Shown here one piece after another: positions 1-11,499 of a stretch of 64,000 bases of DNA. The stretch is taken from assembly GCA_050084985.1 (NCBI GenBank), contig JBITNC010000001.1, positions 108,376,001-108,440,000 of the forward strand. The letters are read 5' to 3'. Numbering within the stretch: the stretch's first letter is position 1; every line of letters begins with the position of its first letter. The DNA is from Nageia nagi. Taxonomy: Eukaryota; Pinophyta. The notes below the pieces were generated by a model. The model was not told the DNA's origin. It was given only the letters and a program-made list of their open reading frames with translations, and did not search any database. The position numbers and the translations under genes are program-made.

Positions 1-1665
1 TCGTAGCCTTTGCTCCTGTAGGCTCCTCACCTACCTCTCCTCCTCCTACTGCTGCACCCAACTCCTCAATAACATCGACACATTGATGAATGCATTGACC
101 CTCCAATCCACTCTCTAGGCCATCATCTCCCTCCTCCCACCAGGCCTTGAAGGCCTCATATACCCCTACATCATCCTCCCCAATATCATCCTCCAATGAT
201 CCCTCCTCCTGAGTAGGATCTGGCTCTACATAAACCAAAGGCTGTACACCATCTGCTGAAATAGTACCCTCATGCTGATATGGCACTGATGGTGTAGGCA
301 CATCCTGAACTAGGCCAAATTGATGATGCAACCTCTCAAAATGAAAATACTCCAAAAAATCAACTCGATGACCACTCAAAACATGTGGCTATCAAATACC
401 AATAAGCTCAGCTGCGAGCTCTCTCCAGATGGGATACAAGCGGTAAGGTCTAAATCTCACTTGATCTAGAATCAAGTGACTAAGAATGTGGTGATAATAG
501 CTCACATCTTGACAAACTCCATTCGATGGGTGAATATAAAAATCATCATGCCATTAGACTATGCCAGCCTTATAATCCAAGTGACTACCAAATCTCAGCA
601 TCGGCAACCCTGGAGGATGAGCCATAGCTATATGCTCATAAGCCCACACTTGCAAGGTGATAGTAACTGATAAAGAGGCCCTATGCCCTTATGAATAAAA
701 GAATAGCTCCTTATAAATCTGAGCTAACAATGTGGGTGCCCAAGCATACATTGTACCCTATTGCATCATATCCATAATAATGGGCAACAATGACCATAAA
801 AATCTCCCACTACCAGTATCGAGGAGAGCATAACACTGTATTAAACCCATCAAGTAGGAAAAATGGATTATCCCCTACTGATCCTCCATCTAGTACTGTT
901 AATATTAGATACCACCTAAAATAATCTTTGAAACAATAATATCAACCTGAGCAACCCCATACAAATAAGAAATAGCAGGTAAAGCTCCTGTTCTATCCAC
1001 CACAGGCAAAATCCTCTATCCATGAATGGGGAGTCTATACAATCTATGTATATTCTCCACTATGATAGTCATCTCCCCTATCAGAAGATGAAAAGTACAT
1101 GTCACTGCATCCCATCTGTCTAGCAATGCAGCTAATAAAGGATACTCCCAATGAATGCAACCCATGTGTGGACCCACTCCAAAACTAATGGACCTGAAAA
1201 AGGTATGATTAGTTGGACCTAGAAGACCTCTACCCTCCTGTAGAATCGAGGGATATCTACCTCAAGGTTCAAAGATGTCTCGAACTTGTATAATGTTAAA
1301 AGGGTTCAGCTCAAAAAAAAAATGAATGGCATTTCATACTAAAACATCAGCATTTCTAATAGGTAAGACTCAGTCACTGATGTTTGCATTCCAAATGCCG
1401 ATGACTCTGTCACCCGTTCGGCCTAGGTCAATGATCGAGGTTGAATTATAAAAAATTTTCATAAAATATATATATAAAAGCATGATTTACAAAATTCATT
1501 TGATAAAAATAATCAAAATGATTTTTAAATGTCATACATGGTTTCAATTTTGAAATTAAACGGTTAAATTACAAGTTATAAACAAAAAATAGAGAAGTTA
1601 TTTCAAAACCCTACCTCTTCCCGGATAGGTCGAGAACATCTAGTGGAGTGTCTATGTGGAGGCAT
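1..1665 (-). pseudogene. Antisense plant mobile domain (PMD) gene, copy A, two exons, C-terminus outside window
   Basis: Exon 1 is 1665-1615 (17 codons: MPPHRHSTRCSRPIREE), followed by donor GTAGGG at 1614. Exon 2 starts at 1285 (V-R-D-I-F-E) and runs off the window. The intron is 329 bp. The PMD signature is clear: IHWEYPLLAALLDRW, then TCTFHLLIGEMTI and HRLYRLPIHG, matching the family pattern RW..TFHLP.GEM. A later segment contains WAYEHIA and an acidic tail. PMD proteins (MAIN/MAIL1 family) are plant proteins that also occur in transposable elements. This is the best preserved PMD core of the three copies, but it has several in-frame stops, and the acceptor that is CAG in E4 is CAA here. 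It lies opposite in strand to the host element. I infer a decayed retroelement-borne gene. Confidence 0.8.
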
Positions 1666-2360
1666 GATGATTGTAATGAATATCAATAGCTAGAAATCAA
1701 TGAGATTGCAAGGGAAACTAGTTTTGGCTGATAATGAAAGTGAAAACTAAAAATAAAGGAATAAGAAAAAGTTAAAACTTTTTCTTTTGAAACACTTAAT
1801 GACTTGAAGACGGACACCGATGACTGTAACTAAATGTCGATGACTTGAAGATGGACGTCGATGATCGCTACTAAATGTCGATGATTGGAAGTAAAATGCC
1901 ACATTTTGGGATAGCCATGAGAATATTAAAAAATTTCTCAAAATAACCTTGAATTGGTCAAGAAAATCAAAATACGATAAAATGTGATGTATCAGTGTTA
2001 CAGGAGATCATCTTGAAACCCTATTGTCAGGACAAAGGACAACACCATAAAACTCATATACTAAAGAGGACTTATATGGTACATGTGCACTTAGACATGC
2101 AAAATGACATAATAGAAATGTCATGCAACTATCACACAAGCTCAACACATTGTCATACCGAAAATAGTCACTTCTGAAGTATATTCAAATTTGTTTTCAA
2201 AACTACATCAAATGTAAAATGAAAACACATTTTATCATAATTTGATAAATCAAAATTTTGATTCATATAAGAAATTGAGTCAAAAATTATATCATAAAAA
2301 AGCAACAAAGCTTCTCATTCTATATTTTTGAAATTATCAACCGCATTCTCGGTTGATAAT
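1666..2360. other. Spacer between antisense PMD exon 1 and the polypurine tract, with GACT-type short repeats
   Basis: No coding potential seen. At about 1795-1885 there are three to four imperfect copies of a roughly 30-bp unit with cores such as CACCGATGACT and TGTCGATGACT. The same region of E4 (52,920-53,020) has the same repeats. It is where a promoter for the antisense gene would have to lie, but I see no convincing TATA box on the minus strand. Confidence 0.6.
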
Positions 2361-2376
2361 TCAAAAAGGGGTAAAA
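2361..2376 (+). other. Polypurine tract of copy A
   Basis: The purine-rich run AAAAAGGGGTAAAA sits directly against the TG that starts the LTR at 2377. This is the expected place for plus-strand DNA priming in an LTR retrotransposon. E4 has AAAAAGGGGCAAAA at the same place. Confidence 0.8.
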
Positions 2377-3095
2377 TGTAGACACCTAAAAATGTCCCTT
2401 TTTAACTAGTAAACATTTAAATAATCATAAATCTTCATGAAAATATAAAATAGGTTTAAAAAACTATATTATTGGATAGCTCCCATCGCTAGTGACCCAA
2501 GATAGTCACCGAATTTTGAGACGATCGCTGGCATCCGTCTAGCAATCATTGGTGACTCTGTAATAGCCGAACAAGAAACCAAAATAGCGAAAGAAAGTTG
2601 AAATGTTTCATTTTCCAAGATGATGTGGATAGAGGGGGTTAGTTATGACCTATGGTGGCTTTTCACTTCCCCTTACCAGCCTTGAAACATCTCACCCAAA
2701 ATCTATAAATACAAGCTAATACAAAGCAATTTGGGAGAATCTTGACCCATTTTTGAAGTAGGGTAATGCTGCCAAAATCTTGTGAGCTCATACCTTTTAT
2801 TATTTTATGCTAGTTTCAATTTAATACATGTCATACATAGATGCTTTGATGTTATTGTCTTTTGCATGTGTGTAGGATTTATAGGTTGTCCATATCAAGG
2901 AGAGAAGCAAGCAAATCACAAACAATGAAGATCTAATACCCTCATTTTGGCAAATGGCATTTGTAAAAGTCCCTTCCAAGGGAAAATTATAGTTTGAGCT
3001 AAAAATCAATATCAATTTATAAGTACAACATTTCTATCTATTTTACATAATTTGAGGTTCAATGAAGATTTAAGAATATTATTTTCACTGCAACA
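2377..3095 (+). repeat. 3' LTR of copy A (719 bp)
   Basis: It begins TGTAGACACC and ends CACTGCAACA, the same termini as the two E4 LTRs. A TATA box (TATAAATA, 2704-2711) is conserved in position with those LTRs. Relative to E4 it has two deletions. It is directly followed by the terminal repeat of the minus-strand element E1. Confidence 0.9.
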
Positions 3096-3524
3096 ACTAG
3101 CATTTCAAAGAAATTAGGTCAGCCAACAAGGATTGGTAATAGCAGATATGTCAACAAGTCAAACCAAGCATATGATCATGAATATGGATGACATATATTG
3201 TTTTGAGTAATAATAAGATTCCAATATCAATAGGTGATATTCAAAAATAACCAAGTGTACAATACCAACTATCGATATGTAATCTTGATATGCTTTCCCT
3301 AGGTTAGAGATACTTACATTTATATCAAGCATGATATCACCATTTAATCCCTTGTAAGAAGGTTGAATCCATACTAATGTACCTGACATAAAATAAGAAT
3401 ACAACCTAAGAAATATATGATAATAAGGTAAAATATGATTGAAATGTGATAAAGTATGATTATATATGTATGTAATATTGCACCTAAGTGGGACTATGTT
3501 AATGGGACTAGTTTTAAGTGTCAA
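3096..3524 (-). repeat. 3' LTR of E1 (low-coordinate copy)
   Basis: It matches 13863-14284 along its length with substitutions and small indels. A shared stretch is the one around 3281-3336, including CTTTCCCTAGGTTAGAGATA. The two copies are clearly more diverged than the E4 LTR pair, so E1 is older. Confidence 0.7.
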
Positions 3525-3526
3525 TA

Positions 3527-3540
3527 GATGCCCCCCTTTG
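3527..3540 (-). other. Polypurine tract of E1
   Basis: On the minus strand this reads CAAAGGGGGGGCAT immediately before the LTR start. It fixes the orientation of E1 as minus and this LTR as the 3' one. Confidence 0.65.
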
Positions 3541-5580
3541 TAAGTATAATGAGAATGAATTTTGAAATGATATTATGATTACAAAGGAAATAAAGTTAAA
3601 GAGAAGAAAAATTTGATACTTCCTTGTTTCATCTATAGAACTATCTAAATCATCAAGGAATGATGATGTATATTACCCTTTCTTTGCCTTGGTTGTGAGA
3701 TGTAATGTCTTGCATGAAGTAGAATAAACCAAGATCAAATAATAACTTGAAAATGAGAGAGATAAAATATCAAACTTCTAAGAATATATATGATGGTTAA
3801 ATCATAAAACATATCTAGTAGTGATAATGAGAGTAAATCATCATACTATTTTATTATAAATGATATAGCAATAATGAAGTAAAGATAAAATTAATATAAG
3901 ATGCATACATCATCTTGAGAACACTAAATACAAAAATATATAATATTTCATTCTTAGATTCATATATATAAGATCATGGTAAAGGTGTATACACCTCATC
4001 ATGGGTTACATGCCCCATTCCTATATGGAATACATGCAATCAAAAATGTATATGCCAACATCATCATGAGGTACATGCCCCATTCTTAGATGTAATATAT
4101 GAACTAGTATGGTGATGGTTAGTTAATATCTAACCAAAAAATATGACTCAGAGAGGATAAAGGTTAATTAAGACCCAACCAACAAATCTAACTCTAAGAT
4201 ATATACCATATATCATCGGGAGGTACATGCCTAATTTCTAGATGTAGACATGATATGCTATCATCATCATGTGGTACATGTCCCATTCTTAGATGTGATA
4301 TAAAGGTGATGGTTAGTTTAGACATAACTAATAAAGGTGAATTTGTGATGGTTGTTTTGTTTCCTAATCATGAAAATGATTGAATGCAAAGTGTAGATAA
4401 AGATAGAAATAATTCTTATATCTTACCCACTATGTTGATTTGTGTTGAATTGGCCTAATTTATGCCCTCACTTCAATGCTAGTGCTAGGTTAGGATTACT
4501 ATATGCTGGTGCTATTATAGTTGTAGTTTATGATATTCTTTATGTATCTAAGAATAATATTTTTATACTTGATAGAAGCTATTAGAGTGTTGAATCCTAT
4601 AATGAATGGGTTTGAAATAAGCATAAACATATAGGGAACACATTGTTATTCAATTGGATGTCTATTTATTCCATCAAAGAACCACACTCTCCAATATATG
4701 TTAGTCCTATGTTAGTTTTTAGATAATATTTAGCTATAGGTTGCATGATATCCAAGGTGAGGAGCTAGAGGTAAATGAAAGGTAGTACAAATGTTGATGA
4801 CCAGTGTAGGAAAAAATGTCAATGCAGATGCTAGGATCCATAATGAATCAAGCATCCAAATTTGAGCTAAACACTTTGATTCCTAGGATATTAACAAAGA
4901 TCATATTTTAAAAGGTGTGGGGGCATATGGTGCACATCAATTATCAGCTATCTCATAAAATGTGTCCTATTTTTTATTTAATAGGTTCACATTAATTATT
5001 ATTTCATATTCACTATTTGAAATTGGATCTCTAGTAAAGAAGTGTACATATTGTAGAGAGATTATGAGTGGTTTAGGATATTTAAGTTGTAAGGTAAGTA
5101 TTTTTGTATATGTATACTACTGATTTAGGTTGATTTTGGTTAATTTGGTAAAAATTCTAATTGATTTGGTGTTTCAAGATGAAGATTATAGACCAAGATA
5201 ATCATCAAGAGTATTTTATCCATCACAACTATTTTTCTACCCATGGGGTAAGTGTCTAAGATATCGTGTTATGATTTTATCTTAATTAGGAAAATTTGGA
5301 TGAAGAATAGGTAAAAATAGTTAAGTTACACTAGGGTTAGGACTAGGAGGCTAGAAAATTTAGGTATAAAGGTGGATTTTAGGAAACAAAATATGTTTTT
5401 AGGCAATAATGGGGTAAAGGTCATTTTCCCCCAAATTTTGAAAAAAATTGGTTGTATAAATCCTAATGCAGATACTAACATGAGGGTCAATGCTACATTG
5501 TATAATATTTTTCCACTTTATGTGATGATTAATATGTATTTAGAATAATAAAATAATTTTTTTCTTGCATGATTTAGGTA
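3541..5580. other. E1 non-coding 3' region with imperfect repeats
   Basis: No gene seen. Four imperfect copies of a unit built on CATCATG.GGTACATGCCCCATTC start near 3997, 4062, 4213 and 4265. They are separated by the motif GATGGTTAGTTTAGA-like spacers. The rest is AT-rich and unrecognised. Confidence 0.5.
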
Positions 5581-5639
5581 AAATTGCAAAATATACTAAT
5601 ACATACCTCTTTTTTTTTATGAACATAATGTTGTCAATT

Positions 5640-6086
5640 TCTAATGGAGTGAGAGCCTATTTCTAGAAGCTAGAAGTGGTGTATGGTTTGGTATGATAAA
5701 TTGACTAATGATGAGCTAGATGTGCTACAATATGTGGGTATGGGGTACCTATTACATGCTCCATATATATGGGTGGACAAGGATTTACTCATAGCCCTTA
5801 TGGAGAGGTGGTAAAAGAGGACAAATACCTTCCATTTCCTATTGGAGAGGTCACCATTATCCCTAAGGATATTCATAGGATTCTATAGGTTCCTATAAAA
5901 GGATGTGCTATCTATTTTGAGGAGGGCATGATCAATTCATAGTGAAAAGGTTATGCGATGTGGTTGATAGGATTGGAGAAATATCACAAGGGTAAAAAGG
6001 ATGCTTACCTTCATCATGCATTTAAAGGAAAGATGAAGAGGTTTATATGGGTGTGGTTGATCATGGTTTCTTATATTGATAGCATT
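5640..6086 (+). pseudogene. PMD gene fragment of E1, N-terminal part
   Basis: Plus-strand translation gives DKDLLIALMERW, then TNTFHFPIGEVTI and DIHRIL, then VPIKG: the core PMD signature with one stop inside the motif. It continues through a segment related to the E4 and copy A PMD proteins (AMWLIGLEKYHKGKKDAYL). It is broken at 6086 by a repeat block. Because E1 runs on the minus strand, this gene is antisense to its element, as in copies A, C and E4. An upstream first exon of the MPP type was not found. Confidence 0.7.
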
Positions 6087-6088
6087 AT

Positions 6089-6626
6089 TGTAGTCTAAAA
6101 ATAATTCATAAAAAATAAATAGACACACTATTTATCTATAATGTATTATTGAAGCATATACTAGATATATGTTAATAAATGACCATGACAAATAAGGTAC
6201 CTTCATCAGATTTGCATCATTATGAAATAACATGAATCTTATATTAAATGTGATAAATAACTATAAGAAATATACATCATTAATGAACATGCATAATGTA
6301 CATCATTAACGACCTAAAATATGAAGAATTTGACCTTGTGTAAAGAACAAAACATGATCACTGCAACTAGGGCATAAAAATCCAAGGTTAATTTGTAGTG
6401 TCTAAAGACACCATTTTAGGTATGATGTATTCCTTGGAATTTCCTAGATATGGAATATCTTGCTTTTATATTCTTTTATAGATGCATTTATTCTTGAGAT
6501 CTAGACCTTTTACATTTATATTTGCTTATTGCATTACTTGTGGTGCATTTACACCCTTTTTATAATAATATTATTTAATGCAATAAATATGAATTATTAA
6601 TTAATAATAAATCATATTTAGGCATA
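6089..6626 (+). repeat. Direct repeat block X, first copy
   Basis: It is similar over its full length to 7270-7807. The distinctive shared stretch is CTATTTATCTATAATGTATT. The duplicated block ends in the AATAATATTATTTAATG region, which resembles the start of the LTR at 18211. Its orientation is unproven. Confidence 0.6.
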
Positions 6627-7041
6627 TAAAATTTACCCTTATTTAGATATGTACTAAAAGGAATTAGATTTACCTAATCCAAAGAATTAAATATGAAAAA
6701 TATATTACTTAAATTGATCCATTTCTCCTTGATCATTATTGATTTGATGCTCATTGTATGCCCTTTTTTTACTTAATTTCACTATAAAAGCTCCATGAAA
6801 GGGGTGATTGATATAAAAATAAGATGGGGGAAGATGATATTTTGAGGTTTCCCTAGGAATTCACTAGAAACTCTCATCTTGAAGGATTGATGATATCTTT
6901 TGATCTATTCTCTAGATAGATTCCTTCAGAAATTACCCATGATGCAACTAGAAACTCTCTTCTCCTCACTTGATGGATGGGGGTAACTCCATTTTTGATC
7001 TTGATTACTTTATTTTGATCTTATTTCCTACCATGTCAACA

Positions 7042-7205
7042 CTGGTATCTATTAAACTAGTGAATCACCATTGGTATCTATAAGATAGTGGCCAACATAT
7101 CAATATTGGTATCTACCAAAGTAGTGGCTAGTAAATTGACATTAGTATCTATCAAAGCAATGGTCAATAAATTGAAATTGGTATCTATTAGAGTAGTGGT
7201 AAATG
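7042..7205 (+). repeat. Tandem repeat, about 36 bp, five copies
   Basis: Units start at 7042, 7071, 7106, 7142 and 7178 with the core TTGGTATCTAT.AAAGTAGTGG. Periods are 29, 35, 36 and 36 bp. There is no adjacent cas-like gene and no unique spacer pattern, so this is an ordinary minisatellite inside a repeat block. Confidence 0.85.
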
Positions 7206-7269
7206 AGGAATTGAATAAAAAGAAATAAATTTAAGGAAAAAATCTTTAAAAACAATGAGTTCACCAAAA

Positions 7270-7807
7270 TGTAGACTAAAAATAATGCATAAATAATAAA
7301 TTGATGTACTATTTATCTATAATGTATTATTGAAGTATATATAAGAAATATGTCAATAAATGAACATGATAAATAAGATACCTTCATTAGATTTACATAA
7401 TTATGAAATAACATGAATCATACATCAAACATGATAACTCATTATAATAAACACACATAATTAATGATCATGCATAACGCACATCATTAATGACCTAAAA
7501 TATGAAGAATTTGACCTCATGTAAAGAATAAAATATGATCACAGCAAATAGGGCATAACAAATCCAAGGTTAATTTGTGGTGTCTAAAGAAACCATTTTT
7601 GTTGTGGTGCATTCCTTGGAATTGCCTACATAAGGAGTATCTTGCTTTGATCTTCTTTTATAGATGCATGTGTTCTTGAGATCTACACCTTTTACATTGA
7701 TATTTGCCTATTACATTGCTTGTAGTGCATTTACATCCTTTTATAATAATATTATTTAATGTAATAAATATGAATTATTAATGAATAATAAATTATATTT
7801 AGGTATA
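7270..7807 (+). repeat. Direct repeat block X, second copy
   Basis: It is the second copy of the block at 6089-6626, here starting TGTAGACTAAAAATAATGC. Confidence 0.6.
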
Positions 7808-8679
7808 TATAGTCACATCATTGGATATGCTAAGTCCAAATGATGGGTGACCATGTTGGCATGGATGAGGTTGGTCTTCACTCCTTTCTATGTCTTTGTA
7901 GGCTATATAAACATGTAGAATAGGTTGATCTCCATAGATCATAAATCTTTTATATGATAATAAATCTAATAGGACTTGGTTTCCCCAAGAAATATCTTTG
8001 AGTGGTGTGGCAAAGAAAAAACCTAAAGAACTATATATTTTTTCCCTTGTGATATTTCTACCATGGAAGGAACTCTACTACAACATAGAATTATGGTCCC
8101 ATGTCCAATCTTTGAAACAAGAAATGTTCTTTTTTCCCCTTACATTATTCAACCATGGATTTGGCCATTCCATAATTTATAATATGTAGGAATTTGATGC
8201 ACTTACATCCATGCCTTGATACAAAAGACATCACTTGATATAAGGTCTATTATCAATAATAAGCACATTGCTAATGATGTATGAACAACATGGCACATTG
8301 TTAATGATATGGATTTGGCATCAATTTATTTTATTATTTTGATGTAAATACCTATAAAGGTGTTATATATACCCTAAATGAAAATATTTTGGATATAAAA
8401 TAAATGAAATCATTCATTGGTAATGATTCAATGTCAATAATCTACTTATGAATGCATCACCAATTTATCTTTTAAGTGAGTGAACTCTCACTACCTATAT
8501 CGATGGCTATTGATGGTTATACATTTTATGTGTATGAACCTAATATATTATGCTTTATATGATTCAAATAAAAAACCATGTGGATACATGGCAAGTTGTA
8601 TTATCTATTGAGGATGAATAAATATCTACATCTTACTTATGATTGCATCGTTGGTTTGTATTTTAAGTGAGTGAACTAT

Positions 8680-9770
8680 CATGATCGATGCATAGTGAAA
8701 AGGTTATGCAATGTGGTTGATAGAATTGGAGGAATATTATGAGGGTAATAAGAATGCTTACCTTAATTGTTCCTTTAGAGGAAAGATGAAGAGGTTCATA
8801 TGGGTGCAGTTGATCATGGTTTTTTATATTGATAACATTATGTATCTCGATAAGAATCATGAGGTGTTCCCTCTTGGCCTGGTACATGTGGTTTACCAAA
8901 TGACATAGGGTGTACAATATGCATGTGATCCATATATAAGTGCATAAATGTATTATAATTTACATAATTTCATCATGGTACAAAATAGTGGTAAGAAGGT
9001 GGTACACTCATTTATGTTAAAATGTTGGGCATATGAACATATAGTAGTGATTTGACCAAGAGAATTTCCAATTCATAACATAGCAATTAAGCATCTTATG
9101 TGGTATAGATGGGTGAGGAAAAGAAATATAAAATATGACTACAAAAGTATGGAGGAATACCAAAAAGTAATAGATGGTTTGATGGATGGTAAGTGATTTA
9201 CCACATAATTTTAGTTATTTGAGTTAATTGGTTAAGGAATGATTCTAACATATTATTGTGTTTTATAGGAGATGTATTCTATAGACACTATGAAAACTTT
9301 CCATATTGGCCAAATGAGGTAGGGGGTTAATTATATTGGAAAAAGCTCTTTGTTACTTGTAAACAAGGAATACATTTGTTGAACCATACAAGATGGAGAG
9401 GGTAAAGAGATAATTTGGTAAAAAATAAGGCCTTTCTCTTGAATGCAAGTTTATTGTGAGGATGAGAATACATAAGTCACATGACCATAATTTGTTTGAG
9501 ACTCTACCCAAGTGGGTGCAAGTTTATTGTGAGGATGAGAATACATAAGGCACATGACCCTAATTTGTTTGAGACTCTACCCAAGTGGGTGCAAGAGTGA
9601 TAGCCTTCTCAAGAACATGGTTTGGGGAGTGATAAAAATGAAGAGGGAGTTGAGCATAACAAAAATATTTAATACCTTACCAATGAGAAGGAATATCTAC
9701 ATATGCAACTCATTTCATTGGAGGAAAAAACTAGTATAAAGAGTCCTAGTTTGAGTAGGAAGATCTTTAG
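8680..9770 (+). pseudogene. PMD gene fragment of E1, central and C-terminal part
   Basis: The first 160 bp (8680-8839) repeat 5927-6086 without indels but with about 13% substitutions by eye. The frame then continues as DKNHEVFPLGLVHVVYQM, CDPYISA and CWAYEHIVV. The last motif matches AWAYEHIVVARPPGLP in the E4 PMD protein. Further on the frame is lost around a 73-bp tandem duplication. Together with 5640-6086 this makes one broken PMD gene. Confidence 0.65.
9445..9590 (+). repeat. 73-bp tandem duplication
   Basis: Near-identical copies lie at 9445-9517 and 9518-9590, each starting GCAAGTTTATTGTGAGGATG. High similarity suggests a fairly recent duplication in the PMD tail. Confidence 0.9.
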
Positions 9771-11499
9771 GTCAAATAGTGCTAGGAGTTCTAGGAGCCA
9801 CCATGTTACTACATGTAGTGTTAGCATAAGAAGTTGATGTATTGGGTTGTTTGGTTATTATAAAGACATATTATCACCTTTTTATAAATATATATTCAAT
9901 ATATATTATTATTTATGCTAAATATGTAATGAATGACTATGTGACTTGGTTTTAAGTTATTATATTGTTTCAATTTATCTATTTAAAAATAATGTATGTG
10001 AAATGTTTAATTATGTTATTATGGGTTATTCAAAAATGGAATGAACCAATTATTATGCTTAGAGACTTAAACATATATAAAAAACTAAAGAGAGCCCAAC
10101 ATGAGAGTTGATATTTTTGAGGGATAATGAGTTCTAATTTTGGTTTAACAGGTCATGGCTACAAGTAGAGTCAAAATTTTATAATGTGACCACTAGGAAC
10201 CAAGCTCCTCTCAAGGTTATGTGATTGTGAAATATGAGTGAAAAATGCACCCTTATGGTAAATAAAAATTTATGAATAAATTTTAAAATGGCATAATGTT
10301 TAGAATAATGAAATTGTAAGAAGGATACAAAAGAATATAGACTATGCTAAAACGACCATGAAGAATCCAATGTGGTTGCTAGCATAATAGATAAAAATTG
10401 GATTTGGATATGGGTCCTTTATCACTAATTTGACCTCCCTTAAAGGTTTGGAAAAAAATAAAATATTACATATAGAAAAAAACATTAAGTGTCCATGAGG
10501 TAAAAAGTTGTCAATAGGTATATGATGGAGTTTTTCTTAGTAAAATACAAAGAAATACCTCAAGGTATTACAGGTGACTAGTGTGGTGCTATGGATGAAC
10601 TTAAGCCACTCAAGGTTTTTGAAGATTATGAAAGAATACAAGTGTATTCTAGTGTTAGCATTAACACTCAGTTACAAAAAGGATAGGGGGTTGATTGGTT
10701 GAAAGTTTCTAGATGCCCCCAAATGGGTGAGGTAATGGATAAAGGTATTGCATCCTAGCATGGAGACAAGGTTCTAAGGGATGTTTTATCACAAAATTAA
10801 AATAAATATACCTATGTTACTTTTATATATAAAAGTAACTATAAATGATAAGAGTAAGAAAAACAATGTGCACATTTTCACCATGTTGGGGTAATATTAA
10901 CAATGAAATTAATGCTTGTATTTAGTGACTTGGATTTGATAAAATTAGTGAATGTATTGTTGAAGATTCCCATATTTTATTCTTCTCATGCTAAGGTCCT
11001 CATAATTGTTTTATCTGATCATCTAATTTAGCATCTATAGTTTCTAAAAAAGATACCTTCTTTTAAGGACACATAATATTTTATCACATTTCCTTACTAT
11101 TGATGATATTTATAGAAATCATATGACTTATAATCACTTGGCACACTTTCTATAAAGGATGATTGAGTAGTAGATTTAGGTGGTGAAACTAATGATTTTA
11201 TCTTTATCAATACCTTTATGACCCATCAATATCAATATTTATATGTGTGAATTTCCATATAGGGATTTTTTGACATTTTGTGTAAATTGATTTCTCACCT
11301 TTGTCAAACTTTCTAACTTCATTTGTGAATATTATGTGTTGTTGTACTAATTCCACTTTTGCTACTATTTGTGACTCTTTTGGTTATTTCTTTTTATACT
11401 GATATTAATTTTATGAAGGTGACTTGTACCTATTCTATTTTGATTTTGGTTTCCATTATCCATATTTGATGTGAAATCTTTTATTTTCTAGTAATGCTT
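9771..11499. other. E1 internal region, nothing recognised
   Basis: AT-rich sequence with no frame I can support on either strand. Pol would be expected somewhere between gag and the opposite-strand PMD gene, but no RT, RNase H or integrase motif was seen. Confidence 0.4.

Larger units (their letters stand above)
1..3095 (+). mobile_element. 3' end of a Tat-type Ty3/gypsy element (copy A), truncated by the window edge
   Basis: This stretch is collinear with 51.1-54.3 kb of the complete element E4 (offset about 51,112). It holds an antisense plant mobile domain gene, a spacer, a polypurine tract and a 3' LTR that starts TGTAGACACC and ends CACTGCAACA. No pol is visible because the element continues to the left of the window. 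The LTR is shorter than in E4, lacking about 110 bp in its first half and about 30 bp near its end. Assignment to the Tat lineage rests on similarity to E4, whose pol is Tat-like. Confidence 0.85.
6087..8679. other. Insert splitting the E1 PMD gene, made of duplicated LTR-like blocks
   Basis: Two direct copies of a roughly 538-bp block lie at 6089-6626 and 7270-7807, both starting TGTAG.CTAAAAATAAT. After each copy the sequences differ. The second is followed by a segment (7880-8020) related to the LTR at 18410-18560, including CTTCACTCCTTTCTATGTC and TATATAAACATG. A short repeat pair lies at about 8440-8515 and 8590-8690. No reading frame is convincing. I read it as nested LTR fragments. Confidence 0.5.

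Noticed and set aside
3089-3100. Target site duplication for E1
   Set aside because: The bases beyond the high end (TCTTG) do not recur at the low end; the low boundary runs into the copy A LTR.
7042-7205. CRISPR-like array
   Set aside because: Unit spacing is that of a simple tandem repeat with diverged units and no unique spacers; the genome is a plant.
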